A DNA stretch of 64,000 nt from Reticulitermes speratus (GCA_021186555.1 JAJKFL010000005.1:27468635-27532634), one strand, 5' to 3'. Positions 36,808-46,438 are shown, numbered from the stretch's first letter. Program-made: numbers and translations. The notes: generated from the letters alone by a model not told the origin.

Positions 36808-37813
36808 TCATTCCTTCCTCCGTGAAGATCCTCCGCCATCAAGTCCACTAACCCTAGCGTACAGTTGTCCCAGTCGTTTCTTTCCTCTTCCGTTCAGATG
36901 CAGCCCATCTCCAGCAAAATCCCCATCCTGTATCCAGCTGTTCGGATCAACAAATGTAATTCCGAGGGCGTTTGCTATCCAGTCGAATCTATCATTAAGA
37001 GCACCAATTCGCCGCCATGACACATCTCTACGTCGCAGCACTCCACTCAGGACAAGTCTGCAGTTCGGACATTTATTCTTAACCTTAGCCATAAGCGTAT
37101 ACACTTCTCCCATTACAAAATCCAGATTTCGCGTTGTTTTCAAGTCATTTGTACCTACGTGAATAATAACAGTTTCTGGACAACCTAGATCCCTCTTTTC
37201 TATCACTGCGTAGCTGTTCAGTTTTAATCCCCGGAAAACACTCCACCATCATATCTGTATGTTCTGTTCCAACATTACGCACCACTGAATCGCCCACCAC
37301 CATGCACTTTGCAGCCTTTTGCTCAGTCGGCACTATGTCCCTCTTCCCAGCTCCAGCCAGTAGTAACTTTTCTTCAAGCTTCCTGTTCCTAGACTTCAGT
37401 TCATCAATTTGTCGCAGAGCGTTATGTAATTCTTCCTCTAACATTCGAATCCTTTCAGTCCTACACTTATCACAGCTCCACTTCCCTCTCTCAGCCGCTT
37501 GAGCCTTCACATTACCACAACTGTAATGATATCAGCGTCCACATAATTCACATTGCATTCCCGACCTTAGATTCCTGCCACAACCAGTACACAAAAGTTG
37601 CACAGTGTTATCTCCTTCCACAACAGGACCGGGATTTCTTTCCACTCCACCTATCACTAATAAAACAGCTAAAACCATTGAACTCAGCATCGTCAATCCC
37701 AAGCAGTGTCCAGTATCTCGGTTAGCGTCACCACGCCTAGGCACGCCACGCCACGTGTACCTCCCGGACCAGGTACCCACTCTCGCCCGGTAGTCTTCCA
37801 GGTAGCAACCCAT
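36808..37813 (-). pseudogene. Retrotransposon ORF1: 2A-like motif, PHD-type finger, SGNH esterase (broken)
   Basis: About 335 codons from the ATG at 37,813. Residues 41-54 are hydrophobic and lead into GGVERNPGP (residues 55-63), a 2A-like motif. Residues 75-120 form a PHD-type finger (CTGC, CELC, then HYSC and CDKC). A Lys/Glu-rich coiled coil follows. The rest is an SGNH hydrolase with GDS (VVGDSVVRNV), GTND (IIHVGTNDL) and the Asp-His block (GDGLHLNGRG). Two lesions are visible: a TGA at 37,532-37,534 inside the finger, where TGG (Trp) is expected by family pattern, and a 1-nt shift between about 37,240 and 37,207. The final part is in the same frame as ORF2 and ends in TGA at 36,808-36,810. 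In CR1 elements ORF1 proteins bind nucleic acid, and the esterase role is not settled. Confidence 0.85.
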
Positions 37814-37877
37814 AGTCTATCCTTACTCAGGAGCTCACCACAAACACGTCTACCCACAACAACCTTCGCAACCCGAA

Positions 37878-40015
37878 GCCTCTGTTCGCTCGGTCGCCGT
37901 GTTCTCATCCAGCTACTGTGATGGCGGGCACGACCAGTGAGGGCGCTGCTCTGTCCTATGTTTGCTATGTCGACGTGTGCTCAGCCAGCCACTGATTGCA
38001 GGGACGAAAGGTGAGGCCCTGCTTTGACCTCTGTTCGCTCGGTCGCCGTGGTCTCATCCAGCCACTGTGACGGCGGGCAAGAAAAGTGAGGGCGCTGTTG
38101 TGGCCTCTGTACCCTCGGTCACGTGGGCTGAGCCAGCCACTGGGGTGGCGGGGCGACAGCTGAGGGCGCTGCTCTGGCATCTGTTCGCTTGGTCTGCGTG
38201 GCTCATCCAGCCACTGGGGTGGCGGGCAAGTCATATAAGGACGCTGCTCTAGTCTCTATTCGCTTGGTCGGCGTGGACCCAGCCAGCCACTGTGGAAGCG
38301 GGCACGACAGGTGATTTAGCTTCTCTGGCCTCTGTTCGCTGGGTCGGCGTGGGCTCAGGAAGCCACTGTGGTGGCGGGCACGACAGGTGAAGTCGCTGCC
38401 CTGGCCTCTGTTCGATTTGTAGGCGTGGTCCCAGACAGCCACTTTATTGCCGAGCGAGAAATGTGAGGGCGCTGCTGTAGCCTCTCTTCGCTTGTTCGGC
38501 GTGGGCTCAGCTACCCATTGTGGTGGCGGCACGACAGGTGAGGGCGATCCTTTGACGTCTGATCGCTTGTTCTGCGTGGGCTCAGCCAGCCACTGTCGTG
38601 GAGGGACGATAGTTGAGGGCGATGCTCGGCCTCTGTTCGCTTGGTCGGCGTGTGCCCAGCCAGCCACTGTTGTGGCGGGCACGACAGGTGAGGGCGCTGC
38701 TCTGGCCTCCGTTCGCTTGGTCGGCATGGTCCCAGCCAACCACTGTGTTGGAGGGCACGACTGTTAAGCGCGATGCTCTGTGTTCTGTCCGCATGGTCGG
38801 CGTGGGTTCTGACAGCCACTGTGTTGGCTTGAGCGACAGGTGAGAGCGCTGCTTTGGCCTCTGTTCTCTCGGTCTGCATGGGCTCATCCAGCCACTGTAA
38901 TGGCGGACTCGACAGTTAAGGGCGCTGCTCTGGCCTCTGTTCGCTTTCTTGGCATGGTCCCAACCAGCCACTGTGGTGGCGGGCACGAAATTTGTGGGCG
39001 CTGCTGTGGCCTCTGTTCGCTTGGTCGGCGTGGGCCCAGCCAGCCACTGTGGTGACGGGCACGACAGTTGATGGCGCTGCTCTGGCCTCTGTTCCCTCGG
39101 TCGGTTTGGTCTCAGTCAGCTACTGTGTTGGCGGTCACGATAGTTGAGTTGCCTCTTTTCTCTCGGTCGGCGTGGGTTCAGCCAGCCCCTGGGGTCGCAA
39201 GGTCGACAGGTGAGGGCGCTGCTCTGGCCTTTGTTCGCTTGGTCGGCATGGGCTCAGCCAGACACTGTGGTGGCTGTCACCACAGGTGAGGACGCTGCAC
39301 TCGTCTCTTTTCGCTTGGTCGGCGTGGGATCAGCCAGCCACTATGTTGGCGGGCACGTCAATTTAGAGCGCTGCTGTGGTCTCTGTTCGCTTCGACGGCT
39401 TAGGCTCAGCTAACCACTGTGGTGGCGGGAAATACAGGTGAGGGCGCTGCTCTAGCCACTGTTCCCTCGGTCGGCGTGGGCTAAGCCAGCCACTGTAGTG
39501 GCGGACACGACACGTGAGGGCGCCCTTCTGGACTAAGTTCGCTCGGTTGGCGTGGGCTCAGCCTGCCACTGTTACGGCGGGGAAGACAGGTGAGGGCGCT
39601 GCTCTGGCCTCTTTTCACTTGATAGGCATGGTCTCAGCCCGCCACTGTGCTGGCGGGCACGAAAGTTGTGGAATCTGCTCTGTCCTCTGTTCCCTCGGTC
39701 GGCGTGAGCTCAGCCAGCCACTGAGTTGGCGGTCACATCATTTGAGGACGATGCTCTGGCCTCTGTTTGTTTGGTCGGCGTGGGCTCAGCCAGCCACTGT
39801 GGTGGCGGGCACGACTGGTGAGGGCGCTGCTCTGACCTCTCCTTCCTCCGTCGGCATGGGCTCAGCCAGCCTCTGTGGTGGCGGGCACGACAGGTGATTG
39901 CGCTTCTCTGGCCTCTGTTTGCTTTGTGGTCGTGGGCTCAGCCAGCCACTGTGTTGGCGGGCACGAAACTTGAGGGCGCTGGTGTGGCCTCTGTTCGTCT
40001 GGACGGCGTGGGCTC
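37878..40015 (-). repeat. 76-bp satellite, type B array (inverted)
   Basis: About 28 inverted B units resuming after the retrotransposon. The first unit is the missing half of the unit cut at 32,861. Nothing else interrupts it. Confidence 0.92.
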
Positions 40016-40405
40016 AGTCTTTGTTGTGGCGGGCCGATAGGTAAGGACGTTGGTCTGTCCTCGCCTCTGTTCCTTTGTTTGACGTGGGCTCAGTCACTGT
40101 GGTGGCGGGCCGATACGAATGGGCGTTGGTCTGGTCTCGCCTCTGATCCTTTGGTCTGCTTGGGTTCAGTCACTGTGGTGGCGGGCCGATATTCAAGTGC
40201 GTTGGTCTGCTCCTGTCTCGCCTCTGTTCCCATGGTCGTCGTGGGCTCAGTCATTGTTGTGGCGGGCCGATAGACAAAGGCGTTGTTCTGGGCTCGCCTG
40301 TGTTCCCTTGGTCGGCGTGGGCTCAGTCACTGAGGTGGCAGGCCGATAGGCAAGGGCGCATGGTCTGATGTCACCTCTGCTCCTTTGGACGGCGATGGCT
40401 CAGCC
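40016..40405 (-). repeat. 76-bp satellite, type A array (inverted)
   Basis: About five inverted type A units, recognised by CACTGTGGTGGCGGGCCGAT and TCTCGCCTCTGTTCCTTTGG. They lie next to an 18S fragment as at 437-1425, but with the orientation reversed. Confidence 0.88.
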
Positions 40406-40450
40406 ACTGTCGTATGTCCATCTATCACGTGCCTGCATGTCAAAATATTA
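40406..40450 (-). repeat. Partial ~50-bp spacer subrepeat
   Basis: One diverged unit of the GTATGTCCTCCTACCACGAG family (inverted), joined directly to 18S sequence at a GCATGT shared by both partners. Confidence 0.7.
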
Positions 40451-40622
40451 GCATGTATTAGCTCTAGAATTACCACAGATACCCAAATAAATGTCCACCC
40501 TCTAAGTAACCATAACTGATATAATGAGCCATTTGCGTTTTCACTTTAATGTGGCTTGCACTGAGAGAACATAGAGTACTCTTTGAGACAAGCATGTGAC
40601 TACTGGTAGGATCAACCAGGGA
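40451..40622 (-). rRNA. 18S rRNA 5' fragment (~172 nt, degenerate)
   Basis: Reverse complement of roughly the first 180 nt of 18S rRNA: GCATGTATTAGCTCTAGAAT at one end and GACTACTGGTAGGATCAACC at the other. Substitutions and small indels at highly conserved sites (for example ACAGATACCCAAATAA for ACAGTTATCCAAGTAA) show it is a pseudogene. Confidence 0.88.
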
Positions 40623-40848
40623 ACCGTCACTGTGGTGCGAGATCCTCACCGGGCCCGCCCGAAGGCAGATTTCCGCGACGTTGCTATGAGGGTGAACCAG
40701 TATGCCGTGCGGAGGACTGCCCAGTCTTCTCTACTGTCTCAGTCTCTCGTCCTACTGAAGTATCTAATGCACCTTCTTGAACCGAGGCGTGAGCGGGTAG
40801 CGATTAGAGGCCGATCTGGCACCAGTCGATGGAGCGCTGGGCGAGAGC
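40623..40848 (-). other. ETS-like block (inverted, promoter end missing)
   Basis: Reverse complement of the 18S-proximal two thirds of the 31-370 block. It runs from the 18S start to GATGGAGCGCTG and then passes into type A satellite. The region nearest the 50-bp subrepeats in other copies is absent. Confidence 0.72.
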
Positions 40849-41017
40849 GTGGGCTCAGTCACTGTGGTGGCGGGCCGATAGGCAAGGGCGATTTTCTGTT
40901 CTATCCTCTGTTCCTTTGGTCGGCGTTGGCTCAGTTACTGTGGTTGCGGGCCGATATGCAAGGGCGTTGGTCTGGCCTCACCCCTGTTCCTTTGGTCGGC
41001 GTGGGCTCAGTCACTGT
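40849..41017 (-). repeat. 76-bp satellite, type A (inverted, two units)
   Basis: Two to two and a half inverted type A units between two 18S/ETS modules, ending at a partial 50-bp subrepeat. Confidence 0.85.
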
Positions 41018-41061
41018 CGTATGTCCTCCTACCACGAGCCTGCATCTCTTTGAAAATATTT
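41018..41061 (-). repeat. Partial ~50-bp spacer subrepeat
   Basis: One unit (CGTATGTCCTCCTACCACGA, then TTTGAAAATATT) joined to 18S sequence at the same position as at 40,450. The two modules therefore share one ancestral 18S truncation junction. Confidence 0.78.
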
Positions 41062-41234
41062 GCATGTATTAGCTCTAGAATTACCACAGTTATCCAAGTA
41101 ACATCTAAGGAACCATAACTGATTTCACCATAACCATAACTGCCATTCACGGTTTCACCTTAATTAGCCTTGCACTGAGACATGCATGGCTTAATTTTTG
41201 AGACAAGCATATGACTACTGGCAGGATCAACCAA
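41062..41234 (-). rRNA. 18S rRNA 5' fragment (~173 nt, degenerate)
   Basis: Best preserved of the four 18S fragments: GCATGTATTAGCTCTAGAAT, ACCACAGTTATCCAAGTAAC and GACTACTGGCAGGATCAACC match conserved 18S exactly. It lacks the GTGGGTACG stretch and carries a short internal duplication of CCATAACTG near 41,120, so it is not functional. Confidence 0.9.
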
Positions 41235-41797
41235 GGAACGGTCACTGCTGTGCGAGTTCCCCCCCGGGGGCCGCAAAGGCACCGGGGCACCAGTTCGTAT
41301 CTTCTCCTCCTCCTCCTCTCTGCACATTCACGGACGTGTCGGCCGGCCCACACTCGACCGGCACCACAGGTGCTTGGCGACGCGGGGACGCGCCTACAGT
41401 CGGAAATCGTGTGGGTGTCTGGCTCGCGCCCGGGCTCGTGGAGAGCCGACTGCATGCGTCAAGTAAGACGTGCTAGGTGCCGCATAGGACCCCGCCAAAA
41501 GGCAGATGGCCGCGACGTTGCTATAAGTGTGAACCACTTGGCCGGACGGAGGACTGCCCGGTCTTCTCCACTTTCTCTCGACCTCCACAAGTACCAGATG
41601 AAGCGTCGTGAACCGAGGCGGGAGCGGGCAGCGAGCAGAGGCCGATCTGGCACCAGACGATGGAGCGCTGAGCGGAGGCGTCTCAGCAATAGACCATCAC
41701 CAGGCAATAGGGGTTTATTCATGTTTCAGGGTAGGCCGAAATCATCTCGGTTAGAGCAGCAGTGAATACAACCCTCAATGCCGCGCCCGTACCAACG
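41235..41797 (-). other. Longest ETS-like block, with extra GC-rich segment
   Basis: Inverted spacer block between 18S and the 50-bp subrepeats. Compared with the 31-370 copy it holds about 240 additional GC-rich bases (about 41,257-41,497) near the 18S end. This is the fullest spacer in the window and may be closest to the parental rDNA. The inferred Pol I start would lie near 41,760-41,800, reading towards lower coordinates. Confidence 0.7.
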
Positions 41798-41947
41798 GTA
41801 TGTCCTCCTACCACGAACCTGCAAGACTTCGAAAATACCACGAGCCTGCATGTCTTTGAAAATATTCCAAGACAGGTATGTCCTCCTACCACGAGCCTGC
41901 ATGTCTTTGAAAATATACCGAGGCGGGTATGTCCTATCACGAGCCGG
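41798..41947 (-). repeat. ~50-bp spacer subrepeats (inverted)
   Basis: Three inverted units of the GTATGTCCTCCTACCACGAG and CCTGCATGTCTTTGAAAATA type. Confidence 0.85.
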
Positions 41948-42057
41948 CGAACAGAGGCCAGAGCAGCGCCCTCACCTGTCGTGCCCGTCACCACAGTGGC
42001 TGGTTTAGCCCACGCCGACCAAGAGAACAGAGGCCAGAGCAGCACCCTCACATTCCG
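41948..42057 (+). repeat. 76-bp satellite, type B (1.5 units, forward)
   Basis: One and a half forward B units, the last satellite in the window, in opposite orientation to the preceding array. They end at the CTCACATTCCGT junction with non-repetitive DNA. Confidence 0.85.
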
Positions 42058-42378
42058 TCTTTTCTGCACACCCTGTCGGTCCATTTGCCTACACTCTGCG
42101 AGCATCTCTGCAAGCAGGAACCCTACAGGTGCAACGAATTGTCTTTCCGTCTGCAGACCGTAACAGGAGTCGAACCGGCGGCGAAGTTGACCATGGACCG
42201 CAGGTCCATAACTCTCAATGTCGGGGAACTGACGTGCCTGCTGTTGAACATGTCGACTTTGTTCCGCCAGGTTGCGCTATATACGATGGCCGAAAAAGAC
42301 GTTAGTGAATATGTATATAGCTCCACCGCTTCATCTTCTTTCGTGGCGCCCAATGAGACCGCCTCTCTGTTCGTCTAA
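42058..42378 (+). CDS. Unrecognised open frame fused to satellite edge
   Basis: An open frame of about 107 codons in non-satellite DNA, continuous upstream with satellite-derived codons, ending in TAA at 42,376-42,378. I do not recognise a family. The peptide has no long hydrophobic segment; it contains KLTMDRRSITLNVGELTCLL, which has the rhythm of a strand-turn-strand fold. The DNA is more GC-rich than the unique DNA that follows. It could be a 3' exon remnant, a piece of a mobile element, or chance. No start codon, splice site or poly(A) signal settles it. The opposite strand also has a shorter open frame. Confidence 0.25.
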   Translation, partial: SFLHTLSVHLPTLCEHLCKQEPYRCNELSFRLQTVTGVEPAAKLTMDRRSITLNVGELTCLLLNMSTLFRQVALYTMAEKDVSEYVYSSTASSSFVAPNETASLFV

Positions 42379-42429
42379 TATGACGTGTTATTCGATGAAA
42401 TTACGGGCAAACTTTAATTATCTTTCTTT

Positions 42430-42804
42430 TAATATACAGAACAGAGACATAGCCTACACCGTAACCTAAGTTTGTGTCCAGTGGCCATTCACTTAATATA
42501 CAGAACAGAGACAGCCTACACGCTAACCTAGGTTTGTGTCTAGTGGCCATTCACTTAATATACAAAACAGAGACATAGCCTGCACGCGAACCGAAGTTTG
42601 TGTCAGTGGCCATTCCCTTAATATACAAAACAGAGACATAGCCTACACGCTAACCTAAGTTTGTGTCCAGTGGCCATGCCCTTAATATACAGAACAGAGA
42701 CATAGCCTACACCGTAACGTAACTTTGTGTCCGGTAGCCATGTACTTTATATACAGAACAGAGGCATAGCCTGCACCCGAACGTAAGTTTGTGTCCTGTG
42801 GCAA
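42430..42804. repeat. ~63-bp minisatellite, six units
   Basis: Six tandem units of 62-64 bp: TTAATATACAGAACAGAGAC, ATAGCCTACACCGTAACCTA and AGTTTGTGTCCAGTGGCCAT. The units diverge gradually, and the sixth is the most altered and ends at GGCAAGATTT. It is unrelated to the rDNA satellites. Confidence 0.92.
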
Positions 42805-43735
42805 GATTTAAATGAGCGCTACAAGTTGAAGTAGGGAAAGGGGGGCAAACCACAACGCGCCACGCCCCTCAGCGTACAGGAACATCGTCACTGCACACTG
42901 GATACACAGTGATCGACCTAAAGTGCATTAGTGCGAAACAATGAATAGTAGGTAATATTAAACAAGTGTATTACATTTTTAAATGGAACAATTTGGAAAC
43001 AAACAGGTGCATAACTTCAGAACATTTGACTCTTTCTGAGAGATGGTGCCCCAAGGAGAATAATCTAAGAAGGGTCACTGTAAACACTGCCTGATCCTTC
43101 ATTTAACCAGTCCAGGTTAGCGAGAGTGTAGGTAGAAAACCGTAACATTAGCAGAAAAATGGGACAGATAGTACAGTCTCCAGGTTTTCATCAGCTAGTG
43201 GTAAAGAGTTAGTCTAATATACATGTTGTGTCAGTGTCAGACAGTGGCATATACTGTCTTTTTAAATGTAGTACTAATGGATCAATGGCTAAAAACAGAA
43301 ACATTTAAAACAAAACCAAATAATGAAAATGAAATGAAAAGAAACTTCAATACTCACCAGAGGAAGCAGCTCTTCACCATTATATGTGTCCTGTAGTAGT
43401 GAAGCCCACAGTACAACATAAGGACTGTATCCATAATGTATACAAGTAGCCACTGCAGTTTGCACAAATATGCCTTGGTAGTTAAGATGATACTAAACTC
43501 ACTGATATCTGCATTAGACAATGCAGTACAAATTGTCAACTTTATTAATGAACGACCTTTAAATTCCAGACTGTTTAAACTGCTCTGCAATGACAGGGGG
43601 AGTGAGTGTATGAAACTTTGATTTTTTATACTGAAGTTTGTTTGCTGTCTTGTGGTAAGGTTCTGATTACAGTGTTTCTACTGAGGATGAAATTGCAATT
43701 TCTTTTTGTCTGAAACAGAAACACCATTAGCCAAC
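42805..43735. other. Non-coding AT-rich DNA, nothing recognised
   Basis: I see no convincing coding frame, RNA gene or repeat here. Short frames of 60-80 codons on both strands lack any family signature. Confidence 0.5.
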
Positions 43736-44374
43736 AATTTCTAAGATCTTCCTTGGTGGCAGCAGCTGGCGTCCCTCACTGATATTTTCAGTAAGTTAAA
43801 CGAATTCATTCTGCCAGTGCAGGGGCGCAGCATAACCGTGCTTGCAGCTGAGGACAAAGTAGCTGCTGTAAGATTAAAACTTGCATCTTGGTACCAATGT
43901 GTACATCAAAACAGATTTGATTGTTTTGATATGATGAATGAATATCTTGAACAATAGGGTAAAGTTGTTTCAAGGTGTAAAACGTGATATAACTGAGCAT
44001 CTGAGACACTTACAAAACGTGTTTGAAGAATATTTTCCACCTAACAATAATGACAGTAATTGCTGAGAAATCCTTTCATTGGCTCATTTCAGATGTAAGA
44101 CTTCTCAATCAATGAATAGGAACAGTTGATAAATACTGTGAGTGATTCAGCATTAAAGCAAAAGTTTCCCACTATTTCTCTGTCAAGTTTCTGGGCAAGC
44201 TTAACTGAAGAGTATCCTGAGATCTTAAAGTGTGCTGCTAGAAAACTGCCATTTCCAACCACCTATCTTTGGAAATGTGTATTTGCACAACAAATTGTGA
44301 TAAAAACTAAATACAGAAATAAGCTGGATGCTGAGGCATATCTCAGATTCTGTCACCCATTATACCACATTTGA
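43736..44374 (+). pseudogene. hAT-type (ZBED5-like) transposase relic, C-terminal part
   Basis: Conceptual translation in shifting frames gives the order found in ZBED5-like hAT proteins: WQQLASLTDIF then LNEF; LPVQGRSITVLAAEDKVAA followed by KLASWYQ and FDCFDMMNEYL; a NPF segment; then the dimerisation region at 44,126-44,374 with FWASLTEEYPEILKCAARKL, PFPTTYL and IKTKYRNKLDAEAYLR. In-frame stops occur after EYLEQ and several times between 43,960 and 44,120, and there is at least one frameshift. The Cys-Glu-Ala-Gly-Phe-Ser motif expected after TTYL is degraded. Only the C-terminal third is present. No terminal inverted repeats were identified. Confidence 0.8.
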
Positions 44375-45170
44375 AATTCATGTGTCCATCACAACAGCCT
44401 CATTCGTCACTCTGAGAAATTAACATACAATAATTTGTACTGTTATGCTGATTGATTAAACTTACACTGAAAGTTTTAATGTTATTTTATTTACCTACAA
44501 GCAAAAAAAAATTTTCAATAACTTTACCTGTATTGCCAACTCAAATACAGGGATAGAGTTGTGTGAAATATTTGTCTGGAAAAGGGTTCCACATACAAAA
44601 AAGTTTGAAAAGCACTGGGCTAATACATATATCGTCCTGAAAAATAATTGTTTTTTGTTATGAATCTTTGTATAACCAATGTAGGCACTGCAGGAAATTG
44701 ATATGGAAAGAAACTTGTGGTTGTGTTGGCACTTTATTAATGCTTTGTTTTGCAAGTTGTCATTCTTGGTGCAAAAGGAAGAGCCAAAAGTTCACAATTA
44801 CCAGTTTTAAAAATAGAAGTGTAAGGGAGGTAGAGCGTTACTTAGTTCTAGTTCCTGCAGTTCATTACTGTATGTTTTTCCTTGTCAGTGAATTAAATGT
44901 TTTAATCACCTTTACTAGGCCTAATATAAACAATTTCAACTTACCTGATGTCATCAGCTATCTGAATTGGGTTTGTCAGAACTGTCCCTTACTTGTTTCA
45001 GGTTTGTTCAAGGTTTCCAACAGTACATTCTGTCAACTGCACTAGGAGATTTCAAAATATCAAACTTCGGGCATGCTGTTCTTCCTTTAAAGAACATTTT
45101 CCATAATTATATGAAGTTAGCCTAAGCCTTGCTGTTGAAACTGTTGTGCCAGTAGCTGTAACTGTACTAA
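44375..45170. other. Non-coding AT-rich DNA, nothing recognised
   Basis: Contains frames of up to 125 codons (44,668-45,045), but composition and lack of domain signature argue against a gene. Part may be the 3' remainder of the hAT element. Confidence 0.45.
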
Positions 45171-45171
45171 T

Positions 45172-45325
45172 AACCAAGCAGGTTGGTATAGTGGTAACAC
45201 AGACTGTGGCTCAGGAGATACTTTTTCTCCTTAAATTCATCTTGGGAATTAGCAAGATGTTTTCCATCATTTTTCCCAGTTTCTGTTAGAAATGCCTGAT
45301 TAGTACCATAAAATCATTTTCTCCT
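45172..45325 (+). mobile_element. Decayed tRNA-derived SINE
   Basis: Begins with GCAGGTTGGTATAGTGGTAA, which fits a tRNA-type A box, followed by a CTCAGGAGATA stretch where arthropod SINEs have a CATTCGGGAGGA-like stretch. Downstream, TTTTCCATCATTTTTCCC and GAAATGCCTGATTAGTACC correspond to the body motifs (TTTTCCGTGATTTCCC and AAATGCCGG..GGTACC) of a common arthropod SINE type. The B box is degraded. This recognition is from memory of the pattern and not from a search. Confidence 0.55.
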
Positions 45326-46438
45326 ACAATCTTTTAATTCCATAATTACAATCCTATCCTCAAATCTCATGTGACACTACATAATCTCAGGAATTTATGT
45401 AAACAATCAACACAACAGGCAAACATGCCACATGTTAATTGTGGATGCTACCCCTCACAACTGTTATGTTTCTCTTCCCCCATGACAGGTAATAATTATA
45501 ATACACATGTAACAAGATGCTATGTGTGTGTATTAATGAAGCAGACTATAGTGAAGTAGACTGTCTTTCATGCTACACAGTATAATACTTGAATTATGTC
45601 TGTAACTTGAAGTAGTCTGTGCAAGCCAATATTATATTATAGGAGGTAACAGGTTATTAAATTGAATATAATAAAATATAATAATGATAAATGGCAGGGA
45701 GAACCAAACGTCATAAGACTGTGAAAGGTGGGTGACAGTTGGGAAGAATTATAATATAAAATGTGTGACCAAACTATGATACTACCTTGTCACCACCTTT
45801 GTTCACTGCAGAGAACCAGTCTTGAAGCCCCTTACTATCGGTATGACTACAGAAGCTGGAGTGACAGTGTGTTTTGGTACCCGAAACACCACAAGTTCAG
45901 CCAGCTGGAAGATACAGAGGGAAAAATTAGCAAATACTGTGGTTGGTGCCTTACATGGTGCACTGGAGGTAACCATGGCCCATAATAATAATATAATAAT
46001 AATAATAACTAGCCTTGACAAATTATTACCACCATTCCTCTGTTCATTTATGGCCTTATGTAAATATGCAAAGCATTTCTCAACCCTTTTCTGCTTCTAC
46101 CAACAGAACTTCCCAATCCTCAAAAATAATCGATCCTTTCCAGAACTGCTGCAGGCCCCATATGACACAGATGTAGGCCTGACTGTGAGGTCAGGACCCA
46201 TTTGTATTATGAAACAGCAGCAGTTGTTTTTTTATGAGGTGGTAACATTCTGACCAAAAGTTTCCATTCTTTCTACACCACAACAAATTTCTTATCTGCA
46301 AATTTAACCAATGATCTACCTGCACGACATCGCAACCTGCCCTGTGGATCACATACTTCCTATCCATTGTGCATTGGGAGCTTGTTCCCTAGTGATTGAC
46401 TGGAGTATGAAGATGACCACTCACCTATATCTGGTGCC
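45326..46438. other. Non-coding DNA with ATA microsatellite
   Basis: No gene recognised. It holds a short (ATA)n/(AAT)n tract at about 45,982-46,011. Frames such as 45,822-46,253 run through this tract (a poly-Ile stretch), which argues against coding. Confidence 0.5.

Larger units (their letters stand above)
32862..37877 (-). mobile_element. CR1-type non-LTR retrotransposon, near full length
   Basis: A ~5.0-kb element on the minus strand, interrupting the inverted B array. Its 3' end at 32,862 is an A-run preceded by AAT repeats; its 5' end abuts satellite at about 37,878. The order on the minus strand is a 64-bp leader, ORF1 (37,813-36,808, broken), ORF2 (to 33,892, open) and a ~1-kb 3' UTR with minisatellite. 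The satellite reads GAGGGCGCTGAT on one side and GCCTCTGTTCGCTCGG on the other. The intact unit would have about three bases between them, so I see a small target deletion and no target-site duplication. Assignment to the CR1/L2 group rests on ORF1 architecture and the reverse transcriptase C-terminus. Confidence 0.9.

Noticed and set aside
44668..45045. 125-codon plus-strand frame
   Set aside because: No domain or codon signal; AT-rich hydrophobic translation downstream of a transposase relic.
45172..45245. Functional tRNA gene
   Set aside because: An A-box-like segment is present, but no acceptor stem pairing or intact B box follows; better read as a SINE relic.
45822..46253. 143-codon plus-strand frame
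   Set aside because: It runs through an ATA microsatellite (poly-Ile) and shows no domain.
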